From positions 1,984,001 to 2,048,000 of the forward strand of contig NZ_AP023180.1 of NCBI RefSeq assembly GCF_013426915.1: DNA of 64,000 bases, written 5' to 3'. The position numbers were made by a program, and so were the translations under genes. Below the pieces are notes generated by a model that saw only the letters and a list, made by a program, of their open reading frames with translations, did no database searches and was not told where the DNA came from. Origin of the DNA: Paraburkholderia sp. PGU19 (GTDB lineage: Bacteria; Pseudomonadota; Gammaproteobacteria; Burkholderiales; Burkholderiaceae). Numbering within the stretch: the stretch's first letter is position 1; each line of letters begins with the position of its first letter. Positions 7,563 to 16,883 of the stretch are shown piece after piece.

Positions 7563-8966
7563 TTAAGCCTCCAGTTGCTCCAGCACCTTCCCCTTCGTCT
7601 CGATCCCAAGAAACTTCACGACCAGCGCCGCGCAAAACGGCACAACAGCCAGCAAATAAAACGCCATATCGAGATTCCCACCGACCATCGTCTTCGACAC
7701 CAGCGTCGGCGCAAAGATCGCCGCAAGCTTCAGCCACGCGCCGCCGACGCCGCACCCAAACGCGCGGATACTCGTCGGATACAACTCAGGCGTGTACACA
7801 TAAGCCGTGATGAACCCACACGCCAGCCAGCCGAGCGCGAACGCACAGCACGTCGCGACCACATAAACGGAAGCGTCATGGAACACGCCCGCCAGCACCA
7901 GCGACAACGCGCACAACATGAATGACCAGTTGATGATCGGCTTACGTCCGACCTTATCGACGAGCATCGCGCACAGCAGCGAACCGAGCACGCCGAGCAC
8001 GGAAGCGGCAACAGCCAGATTCAGCGCGAGCTGCAACGGCGCGTGATACACCGTGCGATAAATCGTCGGCAGCCACGTCGACAGACCATACTGGATCACG
8101 CCACACGTCATCCACAGCATCGCGACCGCCGCCGAGCGCTTCCAGTACGCCTTGCCGAACAGATCGCTCATCTTGCGCTTCGGGTGACGCGCAGCCATCG
8201 CTTCGAAACCGGCGGGATCTTCCATCGGCGGCAACGCGGTTTTGGCAGTACGTTCGAACGCGTGCACGGCATCGGCGGCTTCGTTCATGCGGCCACGTTC
8301 AGCAAGCCAGCGCGGCGATTCGGGTACCAGCTTGCGCAACACGAAGAACAGAATCAACGGCATGCCGCCGATAAAGTACATCGTCTCCCAGCCGAAGCGC
8401 GGCACGATCCACGCGCCCAATGCATTCGAAGCAAGCAGGCCGACCGGGAACACGATCTCGTACAACAGCACGAAGCGCCCGCGCCCATGCGCCCGGCAGA
8501 TTTCATTGATGTATGTCGCGGCCACGGGCAACTCGCCGCCAAGCCCGATGCCCTGCACGATGCGCAACACGAAGAACACGGCGAACGTCGGCGCGAAGCC
8601 GCACGCAATACTCGTCACGCCGATCACGCCCGAACTCAGTGCAATCGCCTTCACGCGGCCATGACGCTCCGCATACCACGGAAACAGAAACGCACCGATC
8701 AGCTGACCAACCGAGCTCGCGCCGATCATCAGGCCCACGTCCCACGGCGTCAGATGCCATTTGCCGATCAGGATCGGCAGCGTCGCGGCGATCGCGATGA
8801 CGTCGAAGCCGTCGAAGAACGTCGCGAGACCGATCAGTATGCGCGCGCGCACCAGCATTGCGTTCGCGGGCAATCGTTCGAGCCGCGCAATGATCGAGCC
8901 GCGCGTCGCGGGATGGGAGACACCGGCGCTGCTGTGTGCCTCAAACGTATTGTCGATAGTGCTCAT
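7563..8966 (-). CDS. MFS transporter, aromatic acid/metabolite:H+ symporter type
   Basis: The 467-residue protein has about 12 membrane helices. LIGLATFFDGFDVIAIAATL in the first helix is the DG(F/Y)D motif of aromatic-acid:H+ symporters. RIVQGIGLGGELPVAATYIN and PESPRWLAERGRMNEA are shared with the sugar-porter and metabolite symporter branches. It is the last gene of the 14-gene leftward operon, 27 bp after the ferredoxin reductase. It most likely imports the aromatic or heterocyclic growth substrate of that operon across the inner membrane. Substrate unknown. Confidence 0.88.
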   Translation of the reverse strand: MSTIDNTFEAHSSAGVSHPATRGSIIARLERLPANAMLVRARILIGLATFFDGFDVIAIAATLPILIGKWHLTPWDVGLMIGASSVGQLIGAFLFPWYAERHGRVKAIALSSGVIGVTSIACGFAPTFAVFFVLRIVQGIGLGGELPVAATYINEICRAHGRGRFVLLYEIVFPVGLLASNALGAWIVPRFGWETMYFIGGMPLILFFVLRKLVPESPRWLAERGRMNEAADAVHAFERTAKTALPPMEDPAGFEAMAARHPKRKMSDLFGKAYWKRSAAVAMLWMTCGVIQYGLSTWLPTIYRTVYHAPLQLALNLAVAASVLGVLGSLLCAMLVDKVGRKPIINWSFMLCALSLVLAGVFHDASVYVVATCCAFALGWLACGFITAYVYTPELYPTSIRAFGCGVGGAWLKLAAIFAPTLVSKTMVGGNLDMAFYLLAVVPFCAALVVKFLGIETKGKVLEQLEA

Positions 8967-8993
8967 GCGTCGTTTCTCCGCCCCGTACTGTGG

Positions 8994-10250
8994 TTAGGCA
9001 AGCGCTTTGTCGGCGTCGGCCAGAGCCGCGACATCGACCGTGCGCCCCTGGGTCATCCATTTGCGCGCGAGCTTCAGGTCGCGCGGCGTGTTGATCGCGA
9101 TCACGCCGCGCACGCCCCCGTCCGCGACATGAAAGAGCGTCGCGCGGCGCGCGCTGACATCGCCGCGCACGACGAGTTCGGCATCGGCGGGAATGTCGCC
9201 TAGAATCTGCAGGTTCACGTCGTATTGATCCGACCAGAACCACGGAATCTCCGCATACGGTTCGAACTGGCCGAGTGCGGCTTTCGCGGCGACGATCGCC
9301 TGGTTCTGCGCATTCGCCCACGATTCGAGCCGCACGCGCCGCTTCAACCACGCGCTCGGATGATTCGCGACATCGCCGCAAGCGAAGATGCGCGGGTCGT
9401 TCGTCATGCCGTGTTCGTCGACGACGATGCCGTCGTTCACAGGCAAACCCGCCGCTTCGGCAATCGATGTATGCGGTGTGAGCCCGATGCCCGCCACGGC
9501 GAAATCGGCATCGATGCATGTGCCGTCCGCGAGCGTCGCGCGCACTTTGCTTGCGTCTTCAGGATGCGTATCGAGCGAAGTCAATGCAGCTGACAAACGC
9601 ACATCGACGCCATTCGAGCGATGCAGATCGAGCAGGAAGTCCGACGCGAAAGGCGGCACCGAACGCGCACACAGACGCGGCGCTCCTTCTACCACCGTCG
9701 CCGCCACACCGAGCTTGCGCGCGGTCGCCGCGACTTCGAGACCGATCCAGCCGCCGCCGATCACGAGCACATGCTTGCTCGCGCGCAAACGCTCGCCGAG
9801 CGCGGACGCTTCGTCCAACGTGCGCAGATACGCGATGTGATCCGTCTTCACCAACGATGCTGGCAACTTGCGCGCCGCGCCGCCCGTTGCGATCACGAGC
9901 CGGTCGTACTGCACTTCGCGGCCCGATTGCGTGCGCACGACGCGTTGCGCGCGGTCGATCTGCGTCGCAACGTCCGGTTGCCAGGCTTCGACATTGAGCG
10001 AAGCGAAATCGTCGCTTGCGAAGAGGCGCACCGTGTCGATATTGGCATCACCCGACAGCACCGCTTTCGACAACGGCGGCCGCTCGTACGGCAGATGGAT
10101 TTCATCCGCGATCATCACGAGACGGCCTTCGAAGCCCGTCTTGCGCAGCGTCTTCACGACCCAGCCCGCAGCCTGGCCGCCGCCGATCACGACGATCGTT
10201 TGCGGTGCGTCCGCGTTGCTGGCAACGTTTGAAATGGCAGCGTCAGTCAT
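8994..10250 (-). CDS. FAD-dependent ferredoxin reductase of a Rieske oxygenase system
   Basis: A 418-residue flavoprotein of the HcaD/BphA4 type. It has an N-terminal FAD-binding IVVIGGGQAAGW, the PYERPPLSKAVLSG signature, a second NAD-binding fold VLVIGGGWIGLEVAA, and IFACGDVANHP. The C-terminal domain has the WFWSDQYDVNLQILG signature of oxygenase-coupled reductases. It passes electrons from NADH to the Rieske ferredoxin encoded at 20575-20892. Its start overlaps the extradiol dioxygenase gene by 8 bp (ATGACTGA). Confidence 0.92.
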   Translation of the reverse strand: MTDAAISNVASNADAPQTIVVIGGGQAAGWVVKTLRKTGFEGRLVMIADEIHLPYERPPLSKAVLSGDANIDTVRLFASDDFASLNVEAWQPDVATQIDRAQRVVRTQSGREVQYDRLVIATGGAARKLPASLVKTDHIAYLRTLDEASALGERLRASKHVLVIGGGWIGLEVAATARKLGVAATVVEGAPRLCARSVPPFASDFLLDLHRSNGVDVRLSAALTSLDTHPEDASKVRATLADGTCIDADFAVAGIGLTPHTSIAEAAGLPVNDGIVVDEHGMTNDPRIFACGDVANHPSAWLKRRVRLESWANAQNQAIVAAKAALGQFEPYAEIPWFWSDQYDVNLQILGDIPADAELVVRGDVSARRATLFHVADGGVRGVIAINTPRDLKLARKWMTQGRTVDVAALADADKALA

Positions 10251-11208
10251 GTTTGCGCTCCGTCATGAACTTGCCTTCCGGCGCCTTCGCGTCCTTCTGA
10301 CGGCGTGTGTTGCCGTCGATGCCGCCGTCGATCGCCCATTCGGCGAACACGGTCGGACCCGGTTCAAAATCGCGCGGCTGCCATTCAGGTGTGAGTTGAT
10401 CTTCGTCGGCGTAGTACTCGATCAGGCCGCCCGCCGGATTCTGGAAGTACCAGAAGTACGCGGACGAAACGGGGTGACGTCCCGGCCCGAGTTGCGTGTC
10501 CCAGCCGCAACGGCTGACGTGCATGCCGCCGCCGAATACTTCGTGTATGTCGCGCACGGTAAACGCGACGTGATTCAGCCCGCGCTTGCCTGTCGGCAGT
10601 TGCAGCAAAAAGATGTCGTGATGGCCGCCGTGCGGCGCGCAGCGCATGAACGCGCCACGGCCTGGATATCGGTCCGACATTTCGAATCCGAGTCGTTCCT
10701 GATAGAACTTCTCCTGCTCCGCGAGGCAGTTCGTGAAGAACACGACGTGGCCCACTTCGACGGGTTCCGCGCGCTCGTAGATGGGACTCGGGGTATCGAC
10801 GCGCAGCGTCTGGCCCCACACGTTCGACGGCGAACCGTGCACGTCGACGGCACGCTTGCGCGTCACTTCGATGCGGATCGCCATCCCGTTCGGATCAATG
10901 CAGCCGACGGCGCCGTCGTTCGAGTAATAGCCCTGCGCGCCTTTCAGGCTCACGCGGTATGTATCGAGATCGGAAGGCGTCGCGACACCCCACGTCACTT
11001 CACGCAGCGTCGGACCTTCTTCGAATGCGGGCGGCAGCGACGGATCGTTCGCCAGCATCGCGAGCACCGTGCAGCCGTTCAACGTTTCGAAGCGCGCGCG
11101 CGTTTCGTCGTGCGCGGTTTCCTTCATGCCCCAGTCGGCGAAAAAGCGCCGACAGGTATCCAGATCCGTCACGCCGTACGTGATCTGTTCAATGCCGAGA
11201 ATGCTCAT
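10243..11208 (-). CDS. Extradiol-type (VOC superfamily) ring-cleavage dioxygenase
   Basis: The 321-residue protein has two vicinal-oxygen-chelate domains, as in type I catechol 2,3-dioxygenases. The C-terminal domain carries the iron ligands in the expected order: H154 (EVGHVVFF), H213 (GLNHVAFTV) and E264 (GLIEYYADED). A tyrosine/histidine-rich loop (GRHPVSSAYFWYF) lies near the active site. It should cleave a vicinal diol ring next to the hydroxyls. It lies 13 bp after the aldehyde dehydrogenase and overlaps the reductase. The C-terminal tail after residue 280 is charged and longer than usual. Confidence 0.88.
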   Translation of the reverse strand: MSILGIEQITYGVTDLDTCRRFFADWGMKETAHDETRARFETLNGCTVLAMLANDPSLPPAFEEGPTLREVTWGVATPSDLDTYRVSLKGAQGYYSNDGAVGCIDPNGMAIRIEVTRKRAVDVHGSPSNVWGQTLRVDTPSPIYERAEPVEVGHVVFFTNCLAEQEKFYQERLGFEMSDRYPGRGAFMRCAPHGGHHDIFLLQLPTGKRGLNHVAFTVRDIHEVFGGGMHVSRCGWDTQLGPGRHPVSSAYFWYFQNPAGGLIEYYADEDQLTPEWQPRDFEPGPTVFAEWAIDGGIDGNTRRQKDAKAPEGKFMTERKHD

Positions 11209-11221
11209 GTTGCGTGCCTCT

Positions 11222-12718
11222 TCAGTTCGCCCACGCCAGCGGGGCGTCGTTCAAGCCCCAGTAGAGGCTCTTTTGCTGCATGTACTCACGAATGCCCAGG
11301 CGGCCTTTCTCGCGGCCCATGCCGCTTTCTTTCCAGCCTGAGAACGGCGTCGAAATCGAGAACAGCTTGTACGTGTTGATCCAGACCGTGCCCGCTTCGA
11401 GCGCGCGCGCGACGCGCCATGCGCGCTTGTAGTCGCGCGTCCAGATGCCGGCGGCGAGACCGAATACGCTGTCGTTCGCTTCTTTCAGCAGCGACGCTTC
11501 GTCGTCGAATGGCATCGCGACGAGCACGGGGCCGAAGATTTCCTCCTGGCAAATGCGCGCGTTGTTCGACAGACCTTCGAGAATCGTCGGTTGATAGAAG
11601 AAGCCTTGCTCGCGGCTATTGCCTACAGGCCGCTCGCCGCCGCACAGCAAACGTCCGCCTTCTTCGAGGCCGAGCGCCACATAACGCTCAACCGACTCGC
11701 GATGCTTCGCGGAAATCAGCGGACCCATCTGCGTGTTCTCGCTCGTGGGATCACCGACGCGCAATTCGCGCGCTTTCGCGGTGAGCCGCTTCATGAACTC
11801 GGGATAGATCGAGCGCTGCACGAACAGGCGCGAGCCCGCAATACACGCCTCACCCGACGAGCTGAAGATGCCGTACAGCACGCCGTTTACCGCATGATCG
11901 AGATCGGCGTCGTCGAAGACCATCGTCGGCGATTTGCCGCCGAGTTCGAGCGACACGGGCATCAGCTTGTCGGCGGCGATGCGGGCGATGCCGCGTCCCA
12001 CTTCGGTGCCGCCCGTGAACGACACTTTCTTCACGAGCGGATGGCGCACCAGCACATCGCCGATCACCGAGCCCTTGCCCGGCAGCACGCTCAGCACGCC
12101 CTTCGGCACGCCCGCTTCCTCGCAGATACGTGCAAGCGCGAGCGACACGAGCGGCGTTATTTCAGCGGGCTTCAACACGACGGCGTTCCCGGCTGCAAGC
12201 GCAGGCGCGAGCTTTTGCGCGTCGGAAGCGATGGGCGAATTCCACGGCGTAATCGCCGCGATCACGCCGATCGGCTCATGCACGCTCATCGTCAGATAGT
12301 CGCCGCGCGAGGGCGTCACTTCTTCGTCGAGCGTTTCGAGGCACGCCGCGAAGTAGCGGAACGTGTTCGCTGCGCTCGCGACCAGCACGCGCGTCTCGCC
12401 AATCGGCTTGCCGTTGTCGCGGCGTTGCAGCTGCGCGAGCGCTTCGTGCTTCGCCATGATCAGATCGGCGATGCGATACAGGATCAGCGCGCGCTGATGC
12501 GGCTTCAGACCGGACCAGTTCGGCTTGCGCCACGCGATGTCGGCGGCTTCGACGGCTTCGCGCGCATCGTCGGCATCGGCCGTCGTGATCTCGGTGTTCA
12601 CCGAGCCGTCGGCGGGATAGATGCTCGCGTACAGCGCGCCGCGGCCACGCTTCCATTCGCCGCCGACGAAGATATCGGCGGAAGGCACGAGGCTCGAAAT
12701 GATGTCGGTGTGGGGCAT
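11222..12718 (-). CDS. Aldehyde dehydrogenase
   Basis: A 498-residue NAD(P)-dependent aldehyde dehydrogenase of normal length. Recognisable are ITPWNSPIASDAQKLAPALA, FTGGTEVGRGIA, the general base region VSLELGGKSP and the catalytic cysteine in SSGEACIAGSRLFV, followed by EEIFGPVLVAMPF. In meta-cleavage pathways such an enzyme oxidises a semialdehyde such as 2-hydroxymuconic semialdehyde. Here the extradiol dioxygenase gene directly follows it, which supports that role, although betaine- or succinate-semialdehyde-like activity cannot be excluded. Confidence 0.92.
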   Translation of the reverse strand: MPHTDIISSLVPSADIFVGGEWKRGRGALYASIYPADGSVNTEITTADADDAREAVEAADIAWRKPNWSGLKPHQRALILYRIADLIMAKHEALAQLQRRDNGKPIGETRVLVASAANTFRYFAACLETLDEEVTPSRGDYLTMSVHEPIGVIAAITPWNSPIASDAQKLAPALAAGNAVVLKPAEITPLVSLALARICEEAGVPKGVLSVLPGKGSVIGDVLVRHPLVKKVSFTGGTEVGRGIARIAADKLMPVSLELGGKSPTMVFDDADLDHAVNGVLYGIFSSSGEACIAGSRLFVQRSIYPEFMKRLTAKARELRVGDPTSENTQMGPLISAKHRESVERYVALGLEEGGRLLCGGERPVGNSREQGFFYQPTILEGLSNNARICQEEIFGPVLVAMPFDDEASLLKEANDSVFGLAAGIWTRDYKRAWRVARALEAGTVWINTYKLFSISTPFSGWKESGMGREKGRLGIREYMQQKSLYWGLNDAPLAWAN

Positions 12719-12742
12719 GTCGTACTTCCTTTGACTGTCAGA

Positions 12743-13573
12743 TCAGATCACGCAGCGGGCCGCGCGATTACGCAGCGCGCGGATCGCGCTGAACGCGGTC
12801 AATGCAGAGGTCTTCGGATTGTCGGGCAGCGGCTTGCCGCTCATTTCAAGCGACATCTCGCCGAACGCGCCGCGCGCGACGATGCGATGCACGTTGCGCG
12901 TCACAGCGGGATCGGCGATGAGACGCACCATCGTCTGATCGAGGCCGAGTCCCGCGAGCGCGACAGTTGCCGCGACGTTCGCGTTCTTCGGATACAGGCG
13001 CGCCGCTTCTCGCGCGCTGCCTTCGAAAATCACGCGCGCTTCCGTCAGCGCTTGCAGATCGCAGAGTTGTTCGGCGGGCGTGCCGAGCCAGCCCGTCGGC
13101 GGCTTGCGACCGATGTACTGCACTTCGTCGAGGCCGCCGAGCTTCGCCGCCGCGAGCGCATCGATGCCGCCGATGGCACCTGACAACAGCGTCACCGTTG
13201 CATGGCCTTCATCGGCGGCGGCGTTCAGCGCTTCGAGCAGACTAAGATCCGACAGCGCGCCGATCGAAGCAACGGCGCAATCCGTGCCCGCTTTCAGCAG
13301 CGGCACGACATGGCTCACCAGCGCGCCGTGCCCGGCACATTCGAGCGCGAACTGCGGACGCGACTTCAACGCATCGACGGACCACACGACATCCACATCC
13401 GGCCCGACCTGCTCTCGCACAGCGTTGGCCTGATGCTCGGGCACGATCACATGCGACACATGCACTTGCGGATCGGTGGCAACGGCGTGGTACACGGTCT
13501 GACCGATCGCGCCGAAGCCGATCATCGCGATGTCGAGCGGCGTGTGATGATTGATGCCCGCAACGTTAGGCAT
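12743..13573 (-). CDS. nadX: L-aspartate dehydrogenase-like protein
   Basis: The chosen start gives 276 residues beginning [10 protein letters not shown]; a longer frame would run far into the ThDP enzyme gene. The Rossmann motif [17 protein letters not shown] is near residues 15-31. Family marks are [20 protein letters not shown], the [15 protein letters not shown] active-site segment, and [15 protein letters not shown] in the C-terminal domain. Characterised members oxidise L-aspartate to iminoaspartate with NAD(P). Its start overlaps the ThDP enzyme by 8 bp (ATGCCTAA). In this aromatic operon it could instead act on an amino- or imino-acid intermediate (inference). Confidence 0.85.
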   Translation of the reverse strand: MPNVAGINHHTPLDIAMIGFGAIGQTVYHAVATDPQVHVSHVIVPEHQANAVREQVGPDVDVVWSVDALKSRPQFALECAGHGALVSHVVPLLKAGTDCAVASIGALSDLSLLEALNAAADEGHATVTLLSGAIGGIDALAAAKLGGLDEVQYIGRKPPTGWLGTPAEQLCDLQALTEARVIFEGSAREAARLYPKNANVAATVALAGLGLDQTMVRLIADPAVTRNVHRIVARGAFGEMSLEMSGKPLPDNPKTSALTAFSAIRALRNRAARCVI

Positions 13574-15224
13574 GTTCAGGCTCCTGTTTGCGCACGGGCG
13601 GGCCGGCGAAGGCCGTGGCGAATGAACCGACCGACAGCATGTCCACTTCGACCAGCACCGGCCCGTTCTTCGCGATGCCTTCGCGGATAATGTCGTCAGC
13701 CTGATCCAGCGACGAAATGCGGTAGTGCGTGAGACCAAAGCTCGCGCAGAATTGCGCGAAATCGGGTTGATGCAGTTGCACGTAGCAGCGGCGGCCGCCG
13801 TAGTGCGCGTCCTGAATGTTGCGGATCACGCCGTAGCATTGATCGTTCATCAGCACGATCATCACGTTCGCGTTTTCCTGCACGGCTGTGACCAGTTCCC
13901 CGACGTTGACCATCAGGCCGCCATCGCCGACGAGGCATACAGTCTTCGCCGCCGCATCCGCGAGCGCCGCACCGATCGCCATCTGAATGCCCTGGCCGAT
14001 GCCGCCGCCCAGTGCATGCACGCCCGCGCGCGGCTGGAAGATCTTCAGCATGCGGTTGCCCCACGTGCTGTTCGAGATCGTCACGTCGCGCACCCAGTTA
14101 TAGTCGCGGCCCACGGCATGTTGCAGCACGTCGACGAGGCGCTTGTACGGTCCAAGTCCCTTGCCCGTCTCAGCGACAGCGACTTCGCGCGTCGCAGCGA
14201 GATCGCCTGCAAATGCAGGGTCGATCTTCATGCGGCCTTCGAGCAGCGTCGCGAGTTGATCGAGCACGGCGACTGCGTCGCCATGAACGAACAGTTCGTT
14301 GCGGTAGCCACGGTTGTCGGCGAGTGCGTCGGCGTCGACGCGGAACAGCGGCTGCGGCAGCGCGAGCTTGTACTTGAGCGTCTCGTTGCCGCGCAGACGC
14401 GAGCCGACTACGAGCAACGCATCGCAGGTCTTGTAGAATTTCTCAACCGTCGGCTGCACGTTGAATGCGCCGAGCGTCGCGGGATGATCTTCGGGCAGCA
14501 CGCCACGGCCCTGCACGCTAGTGACGACGCCGAAGCCGAGCTTCACGAGGCGCTCGACCTGCGCACGCGCATGACGCGTGCCGCCGCCGAGCCACAGCAA
14601 CGGGCGCTTTGCTTTCGCGAGTTCGTCGGCGAGTTGCTCGACGCGCTTCGTGTCGTGCGTCAGCGTGTTGACGTGCGGCGCGGCCATGTCGACGGGCCAT
14701 TCGATTTCGGCGGCCTGAATGTCGATAGGAATCTCGACACTGACGGGGCCGCTCGGCGCGGTTTGCGCGACGCGCACGGCTTCGCGAATCGTCGCGAGTG
14801 CGGTCTCGACGGAACGCACGCGGTATGCGGCCTTCGAAATCGACGAGAGCATCGCCAGTTGATCAGGCGCTTCGTGGATGTACGCGAGGTCCTGATCCAG
14901 ATACGTCGATTCGATCTGACCGGTGATATGCACGAGTGCCGTGCCTGCCGTCAGCGCCTCGACCATCGCGCCCGCTGCATTGCCCGCAGCCGTGCCCGTG
15001 CTCGTGAACGCGACGCCGAGGCCGCCCGACACGCGCGCCAGACCATCGGCCATGTTCAGCGCGCCCGCTTCGCCGCGTGCGCCGACATAGCGGATGTTGC
15101 CGCGCGTGTTGATCGCGTCGAGGATCGGCATGTTGTGGATCGAGATCACGCCGAATGCGGTTTTGACGCCGCATTGCTCGAGAAAAGCGGCGATCAGCTC
15201 GCCGACGGTGGTTTTGTTAGACAT
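13566..15224 (-). CDS. Thiamine diphosphate enzyme, acetolactate synthase-like
   Basis: The start at 15224 (552 residues) has GGAGG 11 nt upstream; an alternative start at 15248 would overlap that site. The protein has the three ThDP-enzyme domains. The catalytic glutamate E52 is in [18 protein letters not shown]. The central domain has [14 protein letters not shown], and the ThDP motif starts at [15 protein letters not shown] and ends about 27 residues later with the ND pair. It may be a decarboxylase or carboligase rather than a biosynthetic acetolactate synthase, because no regulatory small subunit or ilvC is near. Both ends overlap neighbours by 8 bp. Confidence 0.88.
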   Translation of the reverse strand: MSNKTTVGELIAAFLEQCGVKTAFGVISIHNMPILDAINTRGNIRYVGARGEAGALNMADGLARVSGGLGVAFTSTGTAAGNAAGAMVEALTAGTALVHITGQIESTYLDQDLAYIHEAPDQLAMLSSISKAAYRVRSVETALATIREAVRVAQTAPSGPVSVEIPIDIQAAEIEWPVDMAAPHVNTLTHDTKRVEQLADELAKAKRPLLWLGGGTRHARAQVERLVKLGFGVVTSVQGRGVLPEDHPATLGAFNVQPTVEKFYKTCDALLVVGSRLRGNETLKYKLALPQPLFRVDADALADNRGYRNELFVHGDAVAVLDQLATLLEGRMKIDPAFAGDLAATREVAVAETGKGLGPYKRLVDVLQHAVGRDYNWVRDVTISNSTWGNRMLKIFQPRAGVHALGGGIGQGIQMAIGAALADAAAKTVCLVGDGGLMVNVGELVTAVQENANVMIVLMNDQCYGVIRNIQDAHYGGRRCYVQLHQPDFAQFCASFGLTHYRISSLDQADDIIREGIAKNGPVLVEVDMLSVGSFATAFAGPPVRKQEPEHA

Positions 15225-16023
15225 GACGTGCAACGCCTCCGGAGACATCGATATGGCTTCCCGTCGTGTACGACGACAGGGGTGTAGCGAGATAAAAGAG
15301 CGCTTGTGCGGCCTCTTCAGGACGGCCGAAGCGGCCGAGCGGAATGTGCTTGGTGCGCGCGAGTTCGCCGGTCCAGTCTTCCCAGCTTTGACCCGGCTTT
15401 GCCTGCGTCTGATAGCGGCGGCGCCATTGGCCAGACTCGACGATGCCGATCAGAATCGAGTTCACGCGAATGTCCTGCGGCGCGAGTTCGACGGCCAGCG
15501 ACTTGATCAGGTTCTGCACGCCCGCGCGCGCCGACGAGGTTGCGACCATATGCGGCTCGGGCTGCAATGCGAGTAGCGAATTCACGCAGACGATCGAGCC
15601 GTTGCCTTGCTGCGCGGCTTGCGTGAGCATCGGCAGAAATTCGCGGGTCGGTCGGATGACGCTGAAATACTTGAGGTCCAGTTCTTCGCGCCATGCTTCG
15701 TCGCTCGTGTCCGCGAAGGTCGATACGCGGCCCTGGCCTGCGTTGTTCACGAGCATGTCAGCGCGGCCGAAGCATTGCTGTACATCGTTTGCGAATTTCG
15801 TGACTTCGTCAGCATCCAGTACGTTGCAGCGCGCGGCCAGCAATTGCGCTTGCGGAAACCGGGCGCGTAGCGAAGCTTCGGCGCTCGCGAGCCGGTCGGT
15901 ATCGCGCCCGCAGATCGCTACCGATGCGCCGGCGCGCAAAAAGAGTTCGGCCGTTGCGAGACCGATGCCGGACGAACCGCCCGTCACGACTGCAACCTGT
16001 CCTGTGAGATCGATTTGAATCAT
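15217..16023 (-). CDS. SDR-family oxidoreductase
   Basis: A 268-residue classical SDR. TGGSSGIGLATAELF is the coenzyme site near residues 14-28, VNNAGQGRV follows near 91. The C-terminal part has VNSILIGIVESGQWRRRY and YTTGSHIDVSGG. The usual catalytic YxxxK appears altered: the corresponding segment reads PHMVATSSARAGVQNL, with no tyrosine-x3-lysine. So it may be a variant or non-classical enzyme. It shares one base with the IclR gene upstream and overlaps the ThDP gene by 8 bp. Confidence 0.85.
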   Translation of the reverse strand: MIQIDLTGQVAVVTGGSSGIGLATAELFLRAGASVAICGRDTDRLASAEASLRARFPQAQLLAARCNVLDADEVTKFANDVQQCFGRADMLVNNAGQGRVSTFADTSDEAWREELDLKYFSVIRPTREFLPMLTQAAQQGNGSIVCVNSLLALQPEPHMVATSSARAGVQNLIKSLAVELAPQDIRVNSILIGIVESGQWRRRYQTQAKPGQSWEDWTGELARTKHIPLGRFGRPEEAAQALFYLATPLSSYTTGSHIDVSGGVARHV

Positions 16024-16883
16024 CAGAGCCCCAATGCCTTCATGTATCTGCTTTCCGCCGACGGCCGATAGTTCAGCCGCAGCGACAGTTGCTCCGCCGC
16101 GCTGCGCACCTTGTCGATCAGGCCGCCGTCCAGCAGCGCCGCGTCGATCTGCGGACGCGGAATCGTCGTCGTGATCACAGCGGCGATACGGCCCGTGTCG
16201 TTGCGCACGGGCGCGCTGATGACGGAAATGCCGTTTTCAAAGGACGATTCGCTGATCGCGAAGCCGCGCAATGCGTCGTCCTTCACGCGCTCGTACAGTT
16301 CGTCGACGGTGGCGGGCGTGTGTTTCGTGAAGCGTTCAAGCGTCTTCTCCGGATACAGCGCGCGCAGTTCGTCGAGCGTGAGATCGCCCATCAGGACATG
16401 GCCATGCGTGGTCGCATGCGCGGGCAACCGCGTGCCGACGTTCACCTTCACCGAGCTGAACACGGGCGCGTGACTCTGCGCCTTCGCGACGAACACCACG
16501 TCGCGGCCGTCGCGGATCACGATGTGCGTGGTCAGTCCCGTCGCGTCGCGCAATCCTTCGATCAACGGCAAGCCGAGATCGGTGAGTTCAAGCGAGCTGA
16601 GATATTCGAAGCCGAGGCGCAGCACCGCGACGCCCAGGCGATAGTTGCGGTCGCGATCCGCGCGCTCCAGAAAGCCGAGCGATTCGAGCGTCTGCAGCAG
16701 ACGGAAAACCGTCGTGCGCGGAATGCCGAGGCGCTTCGACAACTCGGGCGCGCCGAGCACCGGCTCGCGCGGCGAAAATTCCGTGAGAATGCGCAGGCCG
16801 CGTTCGAGTCCGGGCACGCGGTAATTCGCGTCGTTGCGGTCGTCTTCTGCTTCAGGCGCAGTGCCCGTCAATTCGGGGGTCAT
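16023..16883 (-). CDS. IclR-family regulator inside the catabolic operon
   Basis: The 286-residue protein has an N-terminal winged helix (about 22-85; VPGLERGLRILTEF, LSKRLGIPRTTVFRLLQTLE) and a GAF-like IclR effector domain (THGHVLMGDLTLDELRALYP, SESSFENGISVISAPVRN). Its ATG overlaps the hydrolase stop by 4 bp, so it is made as part of the operon. It is strongly similar to the second IclR protein at 22517-23452. Likely operators are the palindromes at 20931-20948 and 21202-21220 (inference). Confidence 0.92.
   Translation of the reverse strand: MTPELTGTAPEAEDDRNDANYRVPGLERGLRILTEFSPREPVLGAPELSKRLGIPRTTVFRLLQTLESLGFLERADRDRNYRLGVAVLRLGFEYLSSLELTDLGLPLIEGLRDATGLTTHIVIRDGRDVVFVAKAQSHAPVFSSVKVNVGTRLPAHATTHGHVLMGDLTLDELRALYPEKTLERFTKHTPATVDELYERVKDDALRGFAISESSFENGISVISAPVRNDTGRIAAVITTTIPRPQIDAALLDGGLIDKVRSAAEQLSLRLNYRPSAESRYMKALGL

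Noticed and set aside
13566..15224. Biosynthetic acetolactate synthase (ilvB)
   Set aside because: There is no small regulatory subunit gene or ilvC nearby and the gene is embedded in a catabolic operon.
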